This document shows positions 39,801 through 48,900 of a stretch of 64,000 bases of DNA, piece by piece. The stretch lies in assembly GCF_028858725.1 (NCBI RefSeq), contig NC_084759.1:88031389-88095388 (forward strand). Reading direction: 5' to 3'. The notes beneath the pieces are model-generated. The model saw only the letters and a list, made by a program, of their open reading frames with translations. It did not search any database and was not told the DNA's origin. The first letter of the stretch is position 1. Each line of letters begins with the position of its first letter. Both the position numbers and the translations under genes were made by a program. Source of the stretch: Colius striatus. Taxonomy: Eukaryota; Chordata; Aves; Coliiformes; Coliidae.

Positions 39801-42800
39801 GTCTAGATATAGTTATCATATGTTAAACATCTAAAATGCATCTTAATTATTTCTTAATGGAATAACTTTATTGGGTTTTCTTATCAACTTAAGGGATACA
39901 GAGGACAAAGTTCTCCCTGAGCTGCTTGGCATTTTTCCATCAGATACACTAATCACCTGCCACGTTGGCTGAAAAATACAGATGTATCAGGGCTTTGAGG
40001 GCACTAACGGGGCCTCTTGGCAGCCTCCCCTGAGGCTTCCCCACACCCCTGCCCAGGGCCTCATTTCAGCCTAGCCAAGTGCAGAGATGCTCAATGCTTG
40101 AGGCAGGGGCTGCACCGGTGGCCCTGGATGCTCCTGGCTGGAGCAATGGGACAGGCCTGGGCTGCCAGGGCCTGCCCGGACACCCTGGGAAGCCCCTGAT
40201 GCTCCCAGTCTCCAAGGAAAAACTGGTCCCTGGGGTACCCTTATGAATTCCATTTTCTGTGGGGAACACCTCCGCACATGTCTGGAATCATCCTTCATTT
40301 TTGGCATACTAACCAATGGTACACAACAACACATGAACTGAGCATGGGTTTCGAAAATATCAGACACTGTACACCACTCATGTTGTATCTGGGACTCATT
40401 ACTATTTGCAGGATGAAAATATCATTTCATCATCTAAGTAATGCTCTGTGACCACTGCAATATAATTACACTTTACATTAGAAATGACAATTGTGACAAA
40501 TAGTTCTTTTCTGAACGAGATGATATCCTGTGACTCAATATTGTACAGAATTACATGCACCTGCGCATCATTACTGACAAAACACTATCCAAAATATTTG
40601 CTGCACAAATCAAAGACTCAGGCAAGTTCAAAGTACTCTTTTCCTTACAAGCCCTTACATATAGGCTCAAATAAGTCAATGAAAAATTATGTAAACTGAA
40701 AGCACTACCCATGTGCTTAAGTGATTTTGGGCCCAATAATGCTGAAAATGTTGCAAGATTGATTATTGACGTGATGCCTTACAGCAAATCTTAACATCGA
40801 GAAAGTAGCTAATTTGTTTTTCGAGCAGAGTTTCATTTTAATAGAACCTTTCCTTATCTGCTATGCTAGTTACTTTGGTTTCTGGGTTGGTAGATACTAC
40901 ATAATGCAGTGTCTAAGGATCCAAACTCGAAGGGAAAAAAAACCAACCTTTTATGGGTCGGTGGTGACATTCTGTTTTCTCTTGTCTGTTATTCTCTTTT
41001 ATGCTACCCAGTTGCATTACTCTGCACCAGCAATGTTATGTTTCATTTTTGCCTATGAAGCAGCATGGTGTCAATCAAACTGTAAGAAGTGGGGACAAAT
41101 GCATCTATGAACAGATGTTTTCTAAATTCTGAATCACTCCCTCACCACAATGTTTCCTTTTTCTTCAGGTTTGGTCAATGAACAACATAACCACCTAGTT
41201 TGCAACTGGTTTCACTTTTTGTTTGATAGGCTGACTGCAGCCCGTGACCTCAGGAAATGCCTGCAGGGAAATGCTTCCATTCCCCAAATTTTTGTGCTGT
41301 TTTTTAAACATGTTGCAAAAGCATTTCTAATCAAACCAAGGATTTCGTACAGAAGGAAAACTAACCAAAATGACTACTGAGGAATAAATTAGTCTGTCAC
41401 CTTTCTCTCTGTGGATGATGACAACGAATGAGTTTTGTGAGCACCTACTGACTTTGTCTTCGTACCACATGTACTCTTTAATCAGCAATTTATCTCACTC
41501 ATATCCTTTTGTTTCCGTAGTTGCTGCACAAAGATAAGCCAGTAACATTTATTTGCTGTATTGGGGCTTTGGGGAGAAGTGTCAAGCTTTTCCAAAGGCA
41601 CAGCATCATACATGATGAGCCACAGCAATGGTGAAAGAGAAGGAACCAGCAGAGATTTTTGTCAGGGAGGAAGTGGAAGAATTCCACAGTCTGAAGTCTG
41701 GTGTGCAGTTTGCTTGTTCAGTAACCACAGAATGCCACTGCCATCCCAATATCTTCTTTTATTTGGTGCCATAAAAATAGCTGTCTACTTCAGCCTGTCA
41801 TGACCTTTGATTAGCACGGATACAAGCAACTGCTTGTCTGTCAAAGCACTTCAGAACATACTTTTAAAACAGCAAGGTGGTCAAATATAAAAGTACGAGC
41901 CTGAACATGAAGTAATGCTGAGGCTTTTTTCCCCATACAAGTGAAAATTTCTCTTATCCCATTACACTCATGCAAACTGTACATAAAGTGCACTCTAAAG
42001 TGAGAAAAATACCAGAAAAGGTCCTGGAAATCTAAAGAGGAATTGGTTCTCAGTTTGTTCCAAACCTAAGCTTTCAATTGAATTAATCGGAGGTCCTGTT
42101 CTCACTCTCTGGGCTGAAGGAAACCTTCTTCACAAGAGGGAATACTTTCTACCAGTTGTACCAGTATTGTTTCCACCAGTATTGTTCGTATCTTTCTTTT
42201 TTATTTGACTTTTATGTAAACTGACAGTCAATTTCTTGGTGGACAATTGCCCACATTATAAAAATCCACTGATGTGTCACTGCTTGACTCTGCCAAAAAA
42301 GCCATAGCAGTTGGAAGAAACACAGTATTCAGCCTGTCATTAAAAAGGGGGTCTAGCTAACAATAAAAAGAAATGACCGTCAATAAACACAGCATTAAGA
42401 AGACATCTACAATTGTTTCAGGTGCTGTTGTGCTCCTGTAAGTCAGCATAAACAGTGGAGAGCTGTGGAGAGGGAGAACACAACATCAGGGGCGGCAAGT
42501 TTAAATGCATTATAGGTACAGCTCCCCAGAGAACAAACTGGATACACTGGAAATAGGAGGGAAAGTGCAAAGTAATTGAAAAAGGACAAAGAATTAAAAG
42601 GGAGGCCACAATACCATGCTGAGAGTCATGAAAATCACTGAGATAAAAGGGCTGTTCTTTTTAACAGTTACACATTTCTAAGCCAAACATGAACAAACTC
42701 ACACAGATTTTCACCGCAGTTATGGTTTGTTTTTATTGTTGGGTGAAGAAAATGTACACTTAACTATTTTCTCAGTAAAGAAAGTGTTGTATTTGCAGTG

Positions 42801-43560
42801 ATGAAGCAGCTGCATACTTTGTTTTGTCTACCAAGTGGTTAATGTAGAGATGTACTTCAGATTTCTTTCCCAAATAACTCAATGTAGTGATCAGCAAAAA
42901 AATGTCTAACTTTGTAAAAATAGGAAATTACAGTAAATATCACCATTTGGTTTTGAGCTCTAGCTTTTTTTACATAAAAACATCCACCCACAGCTCCTGC
43001 AACGAGCAATGATTATTTTAGTCTTTGTTGTTGCGTGCTCCAAACATAAACCTTTTGCACAAAAGCTAAGGTTGTTAGCCCCAGCCTCTTGAGCAAACTC
43101 CAACCCATGCAACCTAAATTCCTCCTGTGTTTTAAGATGGACACTGTATTTTTCACTTCCTCCTCTGAAATTCTTGAACCATGTTTTTAGAAAGAGACTT
43201 TGACCCTGGAATAGAGACAAACAAAACCAAAACATTAAGTGGCATTTCAGGTGCTCTCTGAGATAAAGCTTCCCACGCTGACCAAAATTCTGTCCTTCCA
43301 CAAGGTACGCTTTCCCCTTTTTCCCCCCAAAGCTTTAAATCCAGGTTTAAAGTCTCTCCTGTTGCTACATAAAGCCTCTATGGGGGTTCTACTGACTCCT
43401 TACTCCTAGTCATGTACGTAACTACAAAGTGTGTCAAAAGAAGAAATGAGAGCAAAATAAAGGCCCATTTAATTAAAAACGCTGATAATCCCTAACAACG
43501 TGTCTGTTCTGAGAGAAATTCCCTTTCGGTGAGGAAGGAAATACTGCCTGTATCTGTCTC
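33832..43560. other. Noncoding stretch upstream of the CpG island
   Basis: AT-rich DNA with no supported exon and no recognised interspersed repeat. A GC-rich patch at about 39998-40265 stands out and is listed separately. A minus-strand frame of 113 codons (42960-43301) lies nearest to the island, but has no recognisable domain. If the island fires in both directions, a minus-strand transcript would run into this region. Confidence 0.55.
39998..40265. other. Isolated GC-rich, CpG-poor patch
   Basis: A sharp compositional island inside AT-rich DNA, with 'cctcccctgaggcttcccc', 'ccctgcccagggcctc' and 'ggcctgggctgccagggcc'. CpG is rare, with about four seen, unlike the promoter island at 44 kb. 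It could be an old retroelement or LTR fragment, or a remnant of a gene-derived sequence. The partial frames on both strands (60-98 codons) have no recognised domain. Confidence 0.35.
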
Positions 43561-43987
43561 AGCTCAAAGCCCGTCGTCAGACAGGGAGCCTGAGGCCTAG
43601 AGGCGGCCGGTGCCCAACGAAAAGCTTGGCCGTGGCTCGGCTGACCGGTGCAAAAGCAGCCACCGGTGCACACGCACTGGGCAAGCGCGCTTCTCTCTCT
43701 GCTTGCCCACTTTTCCTGGCTCCGGGCGGTGAGCGGGCACGCCGTATCGGCTCGCCGCAACCGGCAGCACCGCGCGCCCCTGCTCCCCTCCTCGCAGCTT
43801 TATCCGCCCGTCCTCTCGCACAGCGACACGACGCCGGAACCTCAGCGCCGCCGCCGCCGCCAGGCCCGAACGGACGCGGCGGCGGAGCGGCCCTAGCACC
43901 CGCTGTCTTCCCCCCGCCCCAAGCCGCCGTGGCCCCGACGCGGCGACAGGCGAGAGGAAGGCCGGGCCCAGAAGGCAACGGCCGCGC

Positions 43988-43995
43988 TGACGTCA
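43988..43995. promoter_or_regulatory. Palindromic CRE (TGACGTCA)
   Basis: A perfect cAMP-response element lies inside the CpG island, about 300 bases upstream of the YY1-type element. Full palindromic CREs with CpG in CpG islands are typical CREB/ATF targets. It could serve transcription in either direction. Confidence 0.7.
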
Positions 43996-44131
43996 TTATC
44001 CGGGCCTTCCGCGCGGTTCGCCCGGCGGGTCACAATGGAACCCGGTCGAGCTCAACCGTCGTGAAGTGGCCGCGCGCACCCTCGTTGCTACCTTCCCTCC
44101 CCGCCCTCCACCCCCGCGCGCGCTTTCCTCA

Positions 44132-44144
44132 CGCGCGCGCGCGC
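44132..44144. repeat. Short (CG)n tract
   Basis: About six CG units in a row ('acgcgcgcgcgcgcccc'), preceded nearby by 'ccgcgcgcgc'. Alternating CG favours Z-DNA, and such tracts are common in CpG-island promoters. Confidence 0.85.
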
Positions 44145-44300
44145 CCCGTCGCCGCACACACAGAGGGGCGGGAGGGGCCGCGGTCTGGGTCTCGCCGCTG
44201 CGGCGTGAGTGACAGCCGGGGGGAACGGGGGCGGGGAGCACGTCACGCCGCTCGGGTAGCGGAGACGCCGCCGTTGCTGCGCTAGGTCGGGGCCTGTGGC

Positions 44301-44330
44301 GCGGAAGGCTGTGCCGGGTCCGCCATCTTG
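44301..44330 (+). promoter_or_regulatory. ETS-like core and YY1-type CCGCCATCTTG element
   Basis: GCGGAAGG at 44301-44308 fits an ETS/GABP core. CCGCCATCTTG at 44320-44330 is an exact match to the YY1 consensus in the orientation often found just downstream of the transcription start of TATA-less genes. By that known placement, the start site would fall near 44300. That position is inferred, and a start further upstream is possible. Confidence 0.6.
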
Positions 44331-44890
44331 CCCAGGGCCCCGCCAGACGGAGGTGCGCCGCCGCCGGGAGCGCGAGAAGCCGCCGCGTCTCGCCTCGCTC
44401 GCTCGCTCCCTTCCCCCGCACGCACGGAGCCGTCAGCGCAGAGCGCTCCAGCCGCCCAGGTCAGCCCCTCCGCTGCCACCTTCCTTCTTGCCGCCTGCCC
44501 CCCTCCCGCCACGGCCCCAGCCGAGCCCCGGCGAGAGGCGCTGGGTGCGTGTGCGCCCCCTTCCTCCCTCTTTCCCTCCCCCGCGTGCGCCCTGTGCCCG
44601 GACGGGGCGGAGCAGAGCGCGCAGGTCCCGGCCAAGCCCCACAGCCGGAGTCGAAGCCCAGGGCCGCCGGGCAGAAGCTGGTGACGCAGGAAAAACGCCC
44701 CGGCGGTGCCGCCGGCGCCGGAGAGAGCGGAGCGGCCAGGACCGGGATCTGAAGCGCAGGCAGCGGTGGCAGCTTCGCTCTTCCTCTTCCCGTCGCAATA
44801 CACGGCGCCCGCCCGGGGCGGGGGAGAACCGAGGAAGCGGAGCCGCCCCCTCAGTCAACCGGCTGCACGCCCGGGATCGCGGGGCCTGGC

Positions 44891-44923
44891 ATGAGGCTCA
44901 GCCCTGCTGGCTGCCTGGGATGA
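44891..44923 (+). CDS. 10-codon upstream ORF (MRLSPAGCLG) in the first exon
   Basis: This is the first ATG in the putative exon. The context is 'ctggcATGa', with a purine at -3 but A at +4, so initiation would be moderate. It encodes ten residues and stops at TGA 44921-44923. The stop overlaps the next ATG (44920-44922) as ATGA, a stop-start arrangement that is known to permit termination-reinitiation in some mRNAs. If the exon is transcribed from near 44300, this ORF probably lowers or regulates translation of whatever follows. Translation itself is not shown. Confidence 0.3.
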   Translation: MRLSPAGCLG

Positions 44924-45014
44924 GGCAGTCCCCGGCCGCGTTCCTTCGGCAGCACCCAGGAGGGCACTGGGCCGTCGCAGTAGCAGCCGCGGGACAAGAG
45001 GAAGACGTGCGGGG
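44920..45014 (+). CDS. Open frame starting at second ATG and running through the splice donor (partial)
   Basis: From ATG 44920 (context 'tgggATGa', G at -3) the frame is open for 31 codons plus two bases up to the donor at 45015. It begins MRQSPAAFLRQHPGG, followed by an Ala/Val-rich stretch and an acidic QEED segment. If unspliced it would stop at TGA 45017-45019. It could be the true N-terminus of the gene product, continued in an exon past the window, or a second uORF reaching into exon 2. No family is recognised. The short hydrophobic Ala/Val segment is too weak to call a signal peptide. Exon 1 would leave a phase-2 junction (two bases of the split codon). Confidence 0.25.
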
Positions 45015-45020
45015 GTGAGT
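45015..45020 (+). other. Consensus 5' splice site (GTGAGT)
   Basis: The sequence 'cgggg|GTGAGT' at the edge of the densest part of the CpG island. The +1 to +6 positions match the vertebrate donor consensus exactly, and the intron-side sequence becomes strongly G-rich. It fixes the direction of the gene as plus strand. The matching acceptor was not identified with confidence inside the window. Confidence 0.65.
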
Positions 45021-45218
45021 GGCGGAGCGCTGTACCCGGGCGGGGCCGGAGCCGAGGCCGGGGCCGTGGCTGGGACGCGACGAGGGGAAGCGGCTTGTGC
45101 TGCAGCCGGGCGTCGTGCGGAGCGGAACGGAGGGAAACGCTCCCTGGGGATGGGGTTGGCCGGGTCGGGGTGCGGGACGGCGGGGTGCGGCGGGAAGGAG
45201 GGGGCGAGCCGGGCCCCA

Positions 45219-45252
45219 CGGGGCGGGGAGCGGGGGTGGTGGGGGGGTGGGG
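45219..45252 (+). other. G-quadruplex-capable G-run cluster at the start of intron 1
   Basis: On the plus strand several runs of three to seven G are separated by one to three other bases (GGGG-C-GGGG-AGC-GGGGG-TGGT-GGGGGG pattern), about 200 bases after the splice donor. This meets the usual G3+N1-7 definition of a potential G-quadruplex on the non-template strand. Such motifs near transcription starts are associated with R-loops and pausing, which is inference here. Confidence 0.7.
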
Positions 45253-45339
45253 ATAACGAGCGGCGGGCGGCGGCAGCGCCTCCCTCGCAGCCCCCGGCGT
45301 GTGGCCCTGCATCGCTGGTGTTTTGGAGGGCAAGGGAAA

Positions 45340-45558
45340 ATGGCTGACGGCTCCTCATCCTCTCCCGGCAGCCGAGGGGTGGAAGTGTTCCGCGCCCCTC
45401 GGGGGGCTCCGGCAGCCGCCGGGCGGCCGCTCCCGCCGTCCACCGCTCCTGTCGCCGGGCGAGGAGGGCCCGGTGGCTCCCTGCAGCGCTGCACCCAGCT
45501 TTGCCTCCCCTGGTTCTCGCTTCCTTTCGCACCGAACGCCATTACTGAGGTGGAGTGA
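45340..45558 (+). CDS. 72-codon frame with strong Kozak context, possible alternative start
   Basis: The ATG at 45340 has context 'gggaaaATGGctg', with A at -3 and G at +4, the strongest start context in the island. The frame reads MADGSSSSPGSRG, then a Pro/Ala/Arg/Gly-rich stretch, and ends EVE before TGA. It lies within the putative intron 1, so it would need a separate alternative first exon starting inside the island. Composition suggests a GC-driven chance frame, and no domain is recognised. The AAAATGGCTG start also resembles a reversed YY1 element, which would be an alternative reason for the motif. A 'ctctcccggcag' acceptor-like string ends at 45371, inside the frame. Confidence 0.12.
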   Translation: MADGSSSSPGSRGVEVFRAPRGAPAAAGRPLPPSTAPVAGRGGPGGSLQRCTQLCLPWFSLPFAPNAITEVE

Positions 45559-45947
45559 TTGGAGCTCTGTAGGCCCGGGCGACGCCTGGAAATAAGGCCC
45601 TGCCGAGGCGCTTTTCCTATAGTCTCAATGAAAACCACCAGCACCAGCTCGTTCACGCCCGCTGTAAACATTATTAACACGTAGGCCACTCCTCTAGTCT
45701 CGGCTTCCAGCAGCCCGATTTCGATGCACAAAAACCCGCATTTGTGGCTTTTTGCATCTTCTAGTTCACCGTGCTGCTTCTCCTCGAAGTTACATCTGAA
45801 GGGCTCGTCTGTTGTGATTTAGGCAATATAACCCTCTCCCCTTGTCCAAGGTGTGCAGTAGGGGTAGTTGCGTGCAGCTTGGCGGTAGTTATTCGCTGTT
45901 ATTGTCCTCAGGAAGACAGGATTTCACCAGTGGGATGGGTGGTTGGC

Positions 45948-45959
45948 TTTTTTTTTTTT
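45948..45959 (+). repeat. Poly-T run (12 T)
   Basis: Twelve consecutive T directly right of the CpG island. Similar runs at 46797-46808 (12 T) and 52921-52933 (13 T) lack any adjacent recognisable retroelement body. Confidence 0.9.
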
Positions 45960-48900
45960 GGTGTATGTGTACTGTCCCACATGGTGTGTATAGGGGTCAT
46001 AACAGACTTTGAAAATTATTTTATTCTTACGTGATTTTGTTCTCATAGAAGCATCCAAAAATGTCGAGGTGGTTTTTAAGATGCCATATTTAATTTTCAG
46101 GTTGATCTCTCAGAAGTATAGTTAAGAATTTGGAAGATAAGCAGTAACACACAACAGGAAGAAAAAAAAAACTCTTTCAGAAAAGAATTTTTCTCATTAA
46201 ATGTTCAAAGGACTTCCAGGCTCACTGTGGACATACTGTGTCTGTCTCAGCTGTCTTCATGTTGTCTATGCAACTTGATTTATATTCTCAGTCAGCTCTG
46301 CAGTTGTATTCATATCACTGGATGTTTTTTAGCAGCCCAAAGACCCTCAGAAGTCACAGACTTAAAGCTAGCACAAGGCCCACTTTTGCTGACCTAGTTG
46401 CAGAACTGGGGCCAGTATTTTTTAAAAAGTTGTTGAATTTAGTTGTTAATATTCAGCATTAAGTATACTAGTGCAGTGCTTGTAATGACAGGTGGACTAG
46501 GTAACCTATGTTTTTTAGCAGTCTTCTCAAATGCCTGAAAAATGGATACTTGTGTTGTTACTTTTAGGAGGGGACTATTGATGGGTGTTTGGAGGATTGA
46601 CCTTGATTATGGAATTTAAATGGTGTCTGTAATGAGAAGGATTTAGGAGTGACTGAAATCTATAGGCAGCTAACTTTATTCTTGATATTTTAAGGTTTTA
46701 CATTGAGAAATTGACAGACCTCACCAGAAATATTTGTGACTAAGTATCATTTTTATTTCAGCAAAACATAAGTAATATGTGAGGGTGTTGGGAGGGTTTT
46801 TTTTTTTTGCTTGGTTGTGGATTTTTTGGTTTCTTTTTCAAAACAATGCTTTTGATTCTTTGAGTTGAAGTAATGTTTATTCTTTGAACCAGAAAAGTAC
46901 AGTAGCTAATATCAAGAATTTTGGGGAAGCATATAAAGTACACTATTGATTATTCTGCTGCAGTACAGCAGACAATGGTGATGCTTAATGATAGCTTTGA
47001 ACAAAAAAACATAAAGCAGTTGTGGAGGGGGAGTAGAGGGGAGAATCTAGTTAAAAAGAAATGTAAGATTGTACTATAGTGACCTTTTCCTCTTCAATAT
47101 CTTCTATAGTTTTGTGTAGGTTTTCTTAATAGTATTTCTTTTGAGTAGCCTCTGTCTTAATCTTTCCAGGCTGCTGCTTCATATCTTGCAGAATTTGCCC
47201 TTGTGATACTTCTGCCCATTGAATTGACAGGAAGACTACATCTGGAGGTGGTAGTCAATAAGGATAGTGGCAGCAAAACTGTTTAGTCTGTCTGTGGAAC
47301 ACTGTTGCCCTTACACAAACATTTTATTTCCCACATTGTGTTGCACTTGTACCCAGACCAGTGGAACTACTCTCTGTTCTAAATATACACTTTTAAGTTT
47401 ATGCATTTTATTAGTATTTTTAAATTCATGCAAGCTAGACTCAGGATAAATAAGACTGAAATTGAGGTTAAAGTAGTGGATTAGTATCTATTCAACAAAA
47501 TTAAATAGACTTTTAATAAAACAAAGAAACCTGTAATACCTTTGTTTCAACACAAATTTAAAATAACAATTAATGTAGGGCTTGCCAATACAAATACAAC
47601 TTAGGGTAAAATTGGATAGGAATTGAGTTATTGATTAGTTTGAACAAATTACTTTTAAATGGCTTTAAAGTTACATTTCTATCAGGTATATATTGAAAAT
47701 ACATTAAGTTCCATGGGAAATATTTCTGTCATTCCTTCTCTGGTTTAGAAGCAAGTTCAGAACTTCCTTCACTTTTATATAAGGCAGTACTCTGAGGATA
47801 CTTTTTTTTTTTCCACAGAAATATTTTTTTTTATATATCCTAAGAGATCTAAAAACTGTAGGTGTATTTTGAAAACGTCCTGAGCAGGTTATCCTCATTT
47901 GTAAACTAAATGTGTCTCTTACTGTCTTTCACCTAGGGCATGATTTATTTATTTCTTTAAAAACAAGCCAAACCTTGCAACATCCCCACCCCCAACCTGT
48001 TCAAGTACATCAATTCTTTTTCAAGTAGTCACAAATACTGTTTAATCAAACCAGTAGTCTTGCTTATCCTGAACTTGTAGAGACCATTGTGAAGATGCAA
48101 GGAGCTTTGCAGGCTTTTCTGTTCACTTGAAAAGCTATAGGTGTAGAGGCTTTTGTCTCCTTCAGAAAATGTGTTTCTGGATGTTAGTGTTAGTATTAAG
48201 CTGAACATGTGAATGTGGTGTCTCTTGTTCAGATATCTTAAGTTTTTCTTGCAACATGGATGTGTCTCTCCTTGAAACTCTGTGTAGCTGCATCCAGTTC
48301 TTTTATCCTTATCACCCTTGTTTAAAATAAGAGTTCAAAATATAAAGCCATGCTTGAGGGTATGTTTTGGGAACACAGCTTGATAATGTCTATCTTTTGT
48401 TGTAGCACCTTGCCTTTTGCAAAGCTAGCAATGCTGTGTGCTGTTGCTATAGACTTGTCTTCCATCGTACATAATGTTTGTGGTATATAAATACACAACA
48501 TGATTTATTTTTTACATAATTGAGCTTTGTTATGCATACTGTCTCCCTGACTTAGGCCTAATCATAAAAGAACTAAAAATTAAGCAGCTATACCTGCCCT
48601 TTGCTATCAGTGTACAACATTCACAGTCTATTTTGTTTCCTTTTTCTTAGAAGGTTATTATTCTGCAATATCCAGTAGTGACAAATGTCAATTGCTTAGC
48701 TGTCTTGCCAAGCAGTTGGTAATGTTTAGGAAGAGCAGTTTGCTAAACCTTTGTATTGCACAGCGGTAGTTAAAAGAAACAGTCTTTGCCTAGCAGAAGT
48801 AAAGGATGGAAATAAGGTCTTTTATAAGTGTGTGCTTGTATGCAGTGAGACTTGAATTTTTCTACCTGGGATGTTTGAGTTATTTTGGATTCCTGTGTTA

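Larger units (their letters stand above)
44300..45014 (+). other. Putative first exon of an unidentified plus-strand gene
   Basis: The right edge is well supported: the sequence 'gtgcgggg' is followed by GTGAGT, a full-consensus splice donor, at 45015. The left edge is only inferred from the YY1-type element at 44320, and the start could lie anywhere from about 44.0 to 44.4 kb. The exon is very GC-rich with CpG throughout, as expected of a long 5' untranslated region. Over this whole span only two ATG triplets occur, at 44891 and 44920, both near the 3' end. An alternative upstream donor, CAG|GTCAGC, lies at 44459/44460, and a further GTGAGT occurs at 44205, so exon 1 could be shorter or alternatively spliced. 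The gene cannot be named because no recognisable protein sequence is present, and its main coding exons must lie beyond the window. Confidence 0.6.
43570..45600. promoter_or_regulatory. CpG-island promoter, TATA-less and possibly bidirectional
   Basis: Over about 2 kb the sequence turns abruptly GC-rich with very dense CpG (for example 'cgcgcgcgcgcgcc', 'gccgccgccgccgcc'), while both flanks are AT-rich and CpG-poor. In vertebrates this marks the unmethylated promoter of a housekeeping or developmental gene. The island contains a perfect CRE, several GGGGCGG GC boxes (about 44165, 44227, 44604 and 45031), an ETS-like GCGGAAG, a YY1-type element and no TATA box. A consensus splice donor at 45015 sets the main direction as plus strand. 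The roughly 0.7 kb of island left of the first exon leaves room for divergent transcription, but no minus-strand exon can be shown. Confidence 0.95.

Noticed and set aside
43626..45018. Long plus-strand frames of 219 and 240 codons in the CpG island
   Set aside because: The 240-codon frame opens at GTG rather than ATG. Both have the Arg/Pro/Ala composition of untranslated GC-rich DNA, and the putative exon contains no ATG before 44891.
44898..45731. 277-codon minus-strand open frame across the CpG island, the longest in the window
   Set aside because: It lies in very GC-rich DNA where stop codons are rare, overlaps other long frames on both strands, has no ATG at its left-most codon (it begins TTG), is Pro/Arg/Ala-rich without a domain, and runs antisense to the splice donor evidence.
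47812..47828. T11 plus CCACAG splice-acceptor-like site
   Set aside because: No open frame or donor follows within a plausible exon length, and T runs ending in CAG occur repeatedly in this AT-rich intron-like region.
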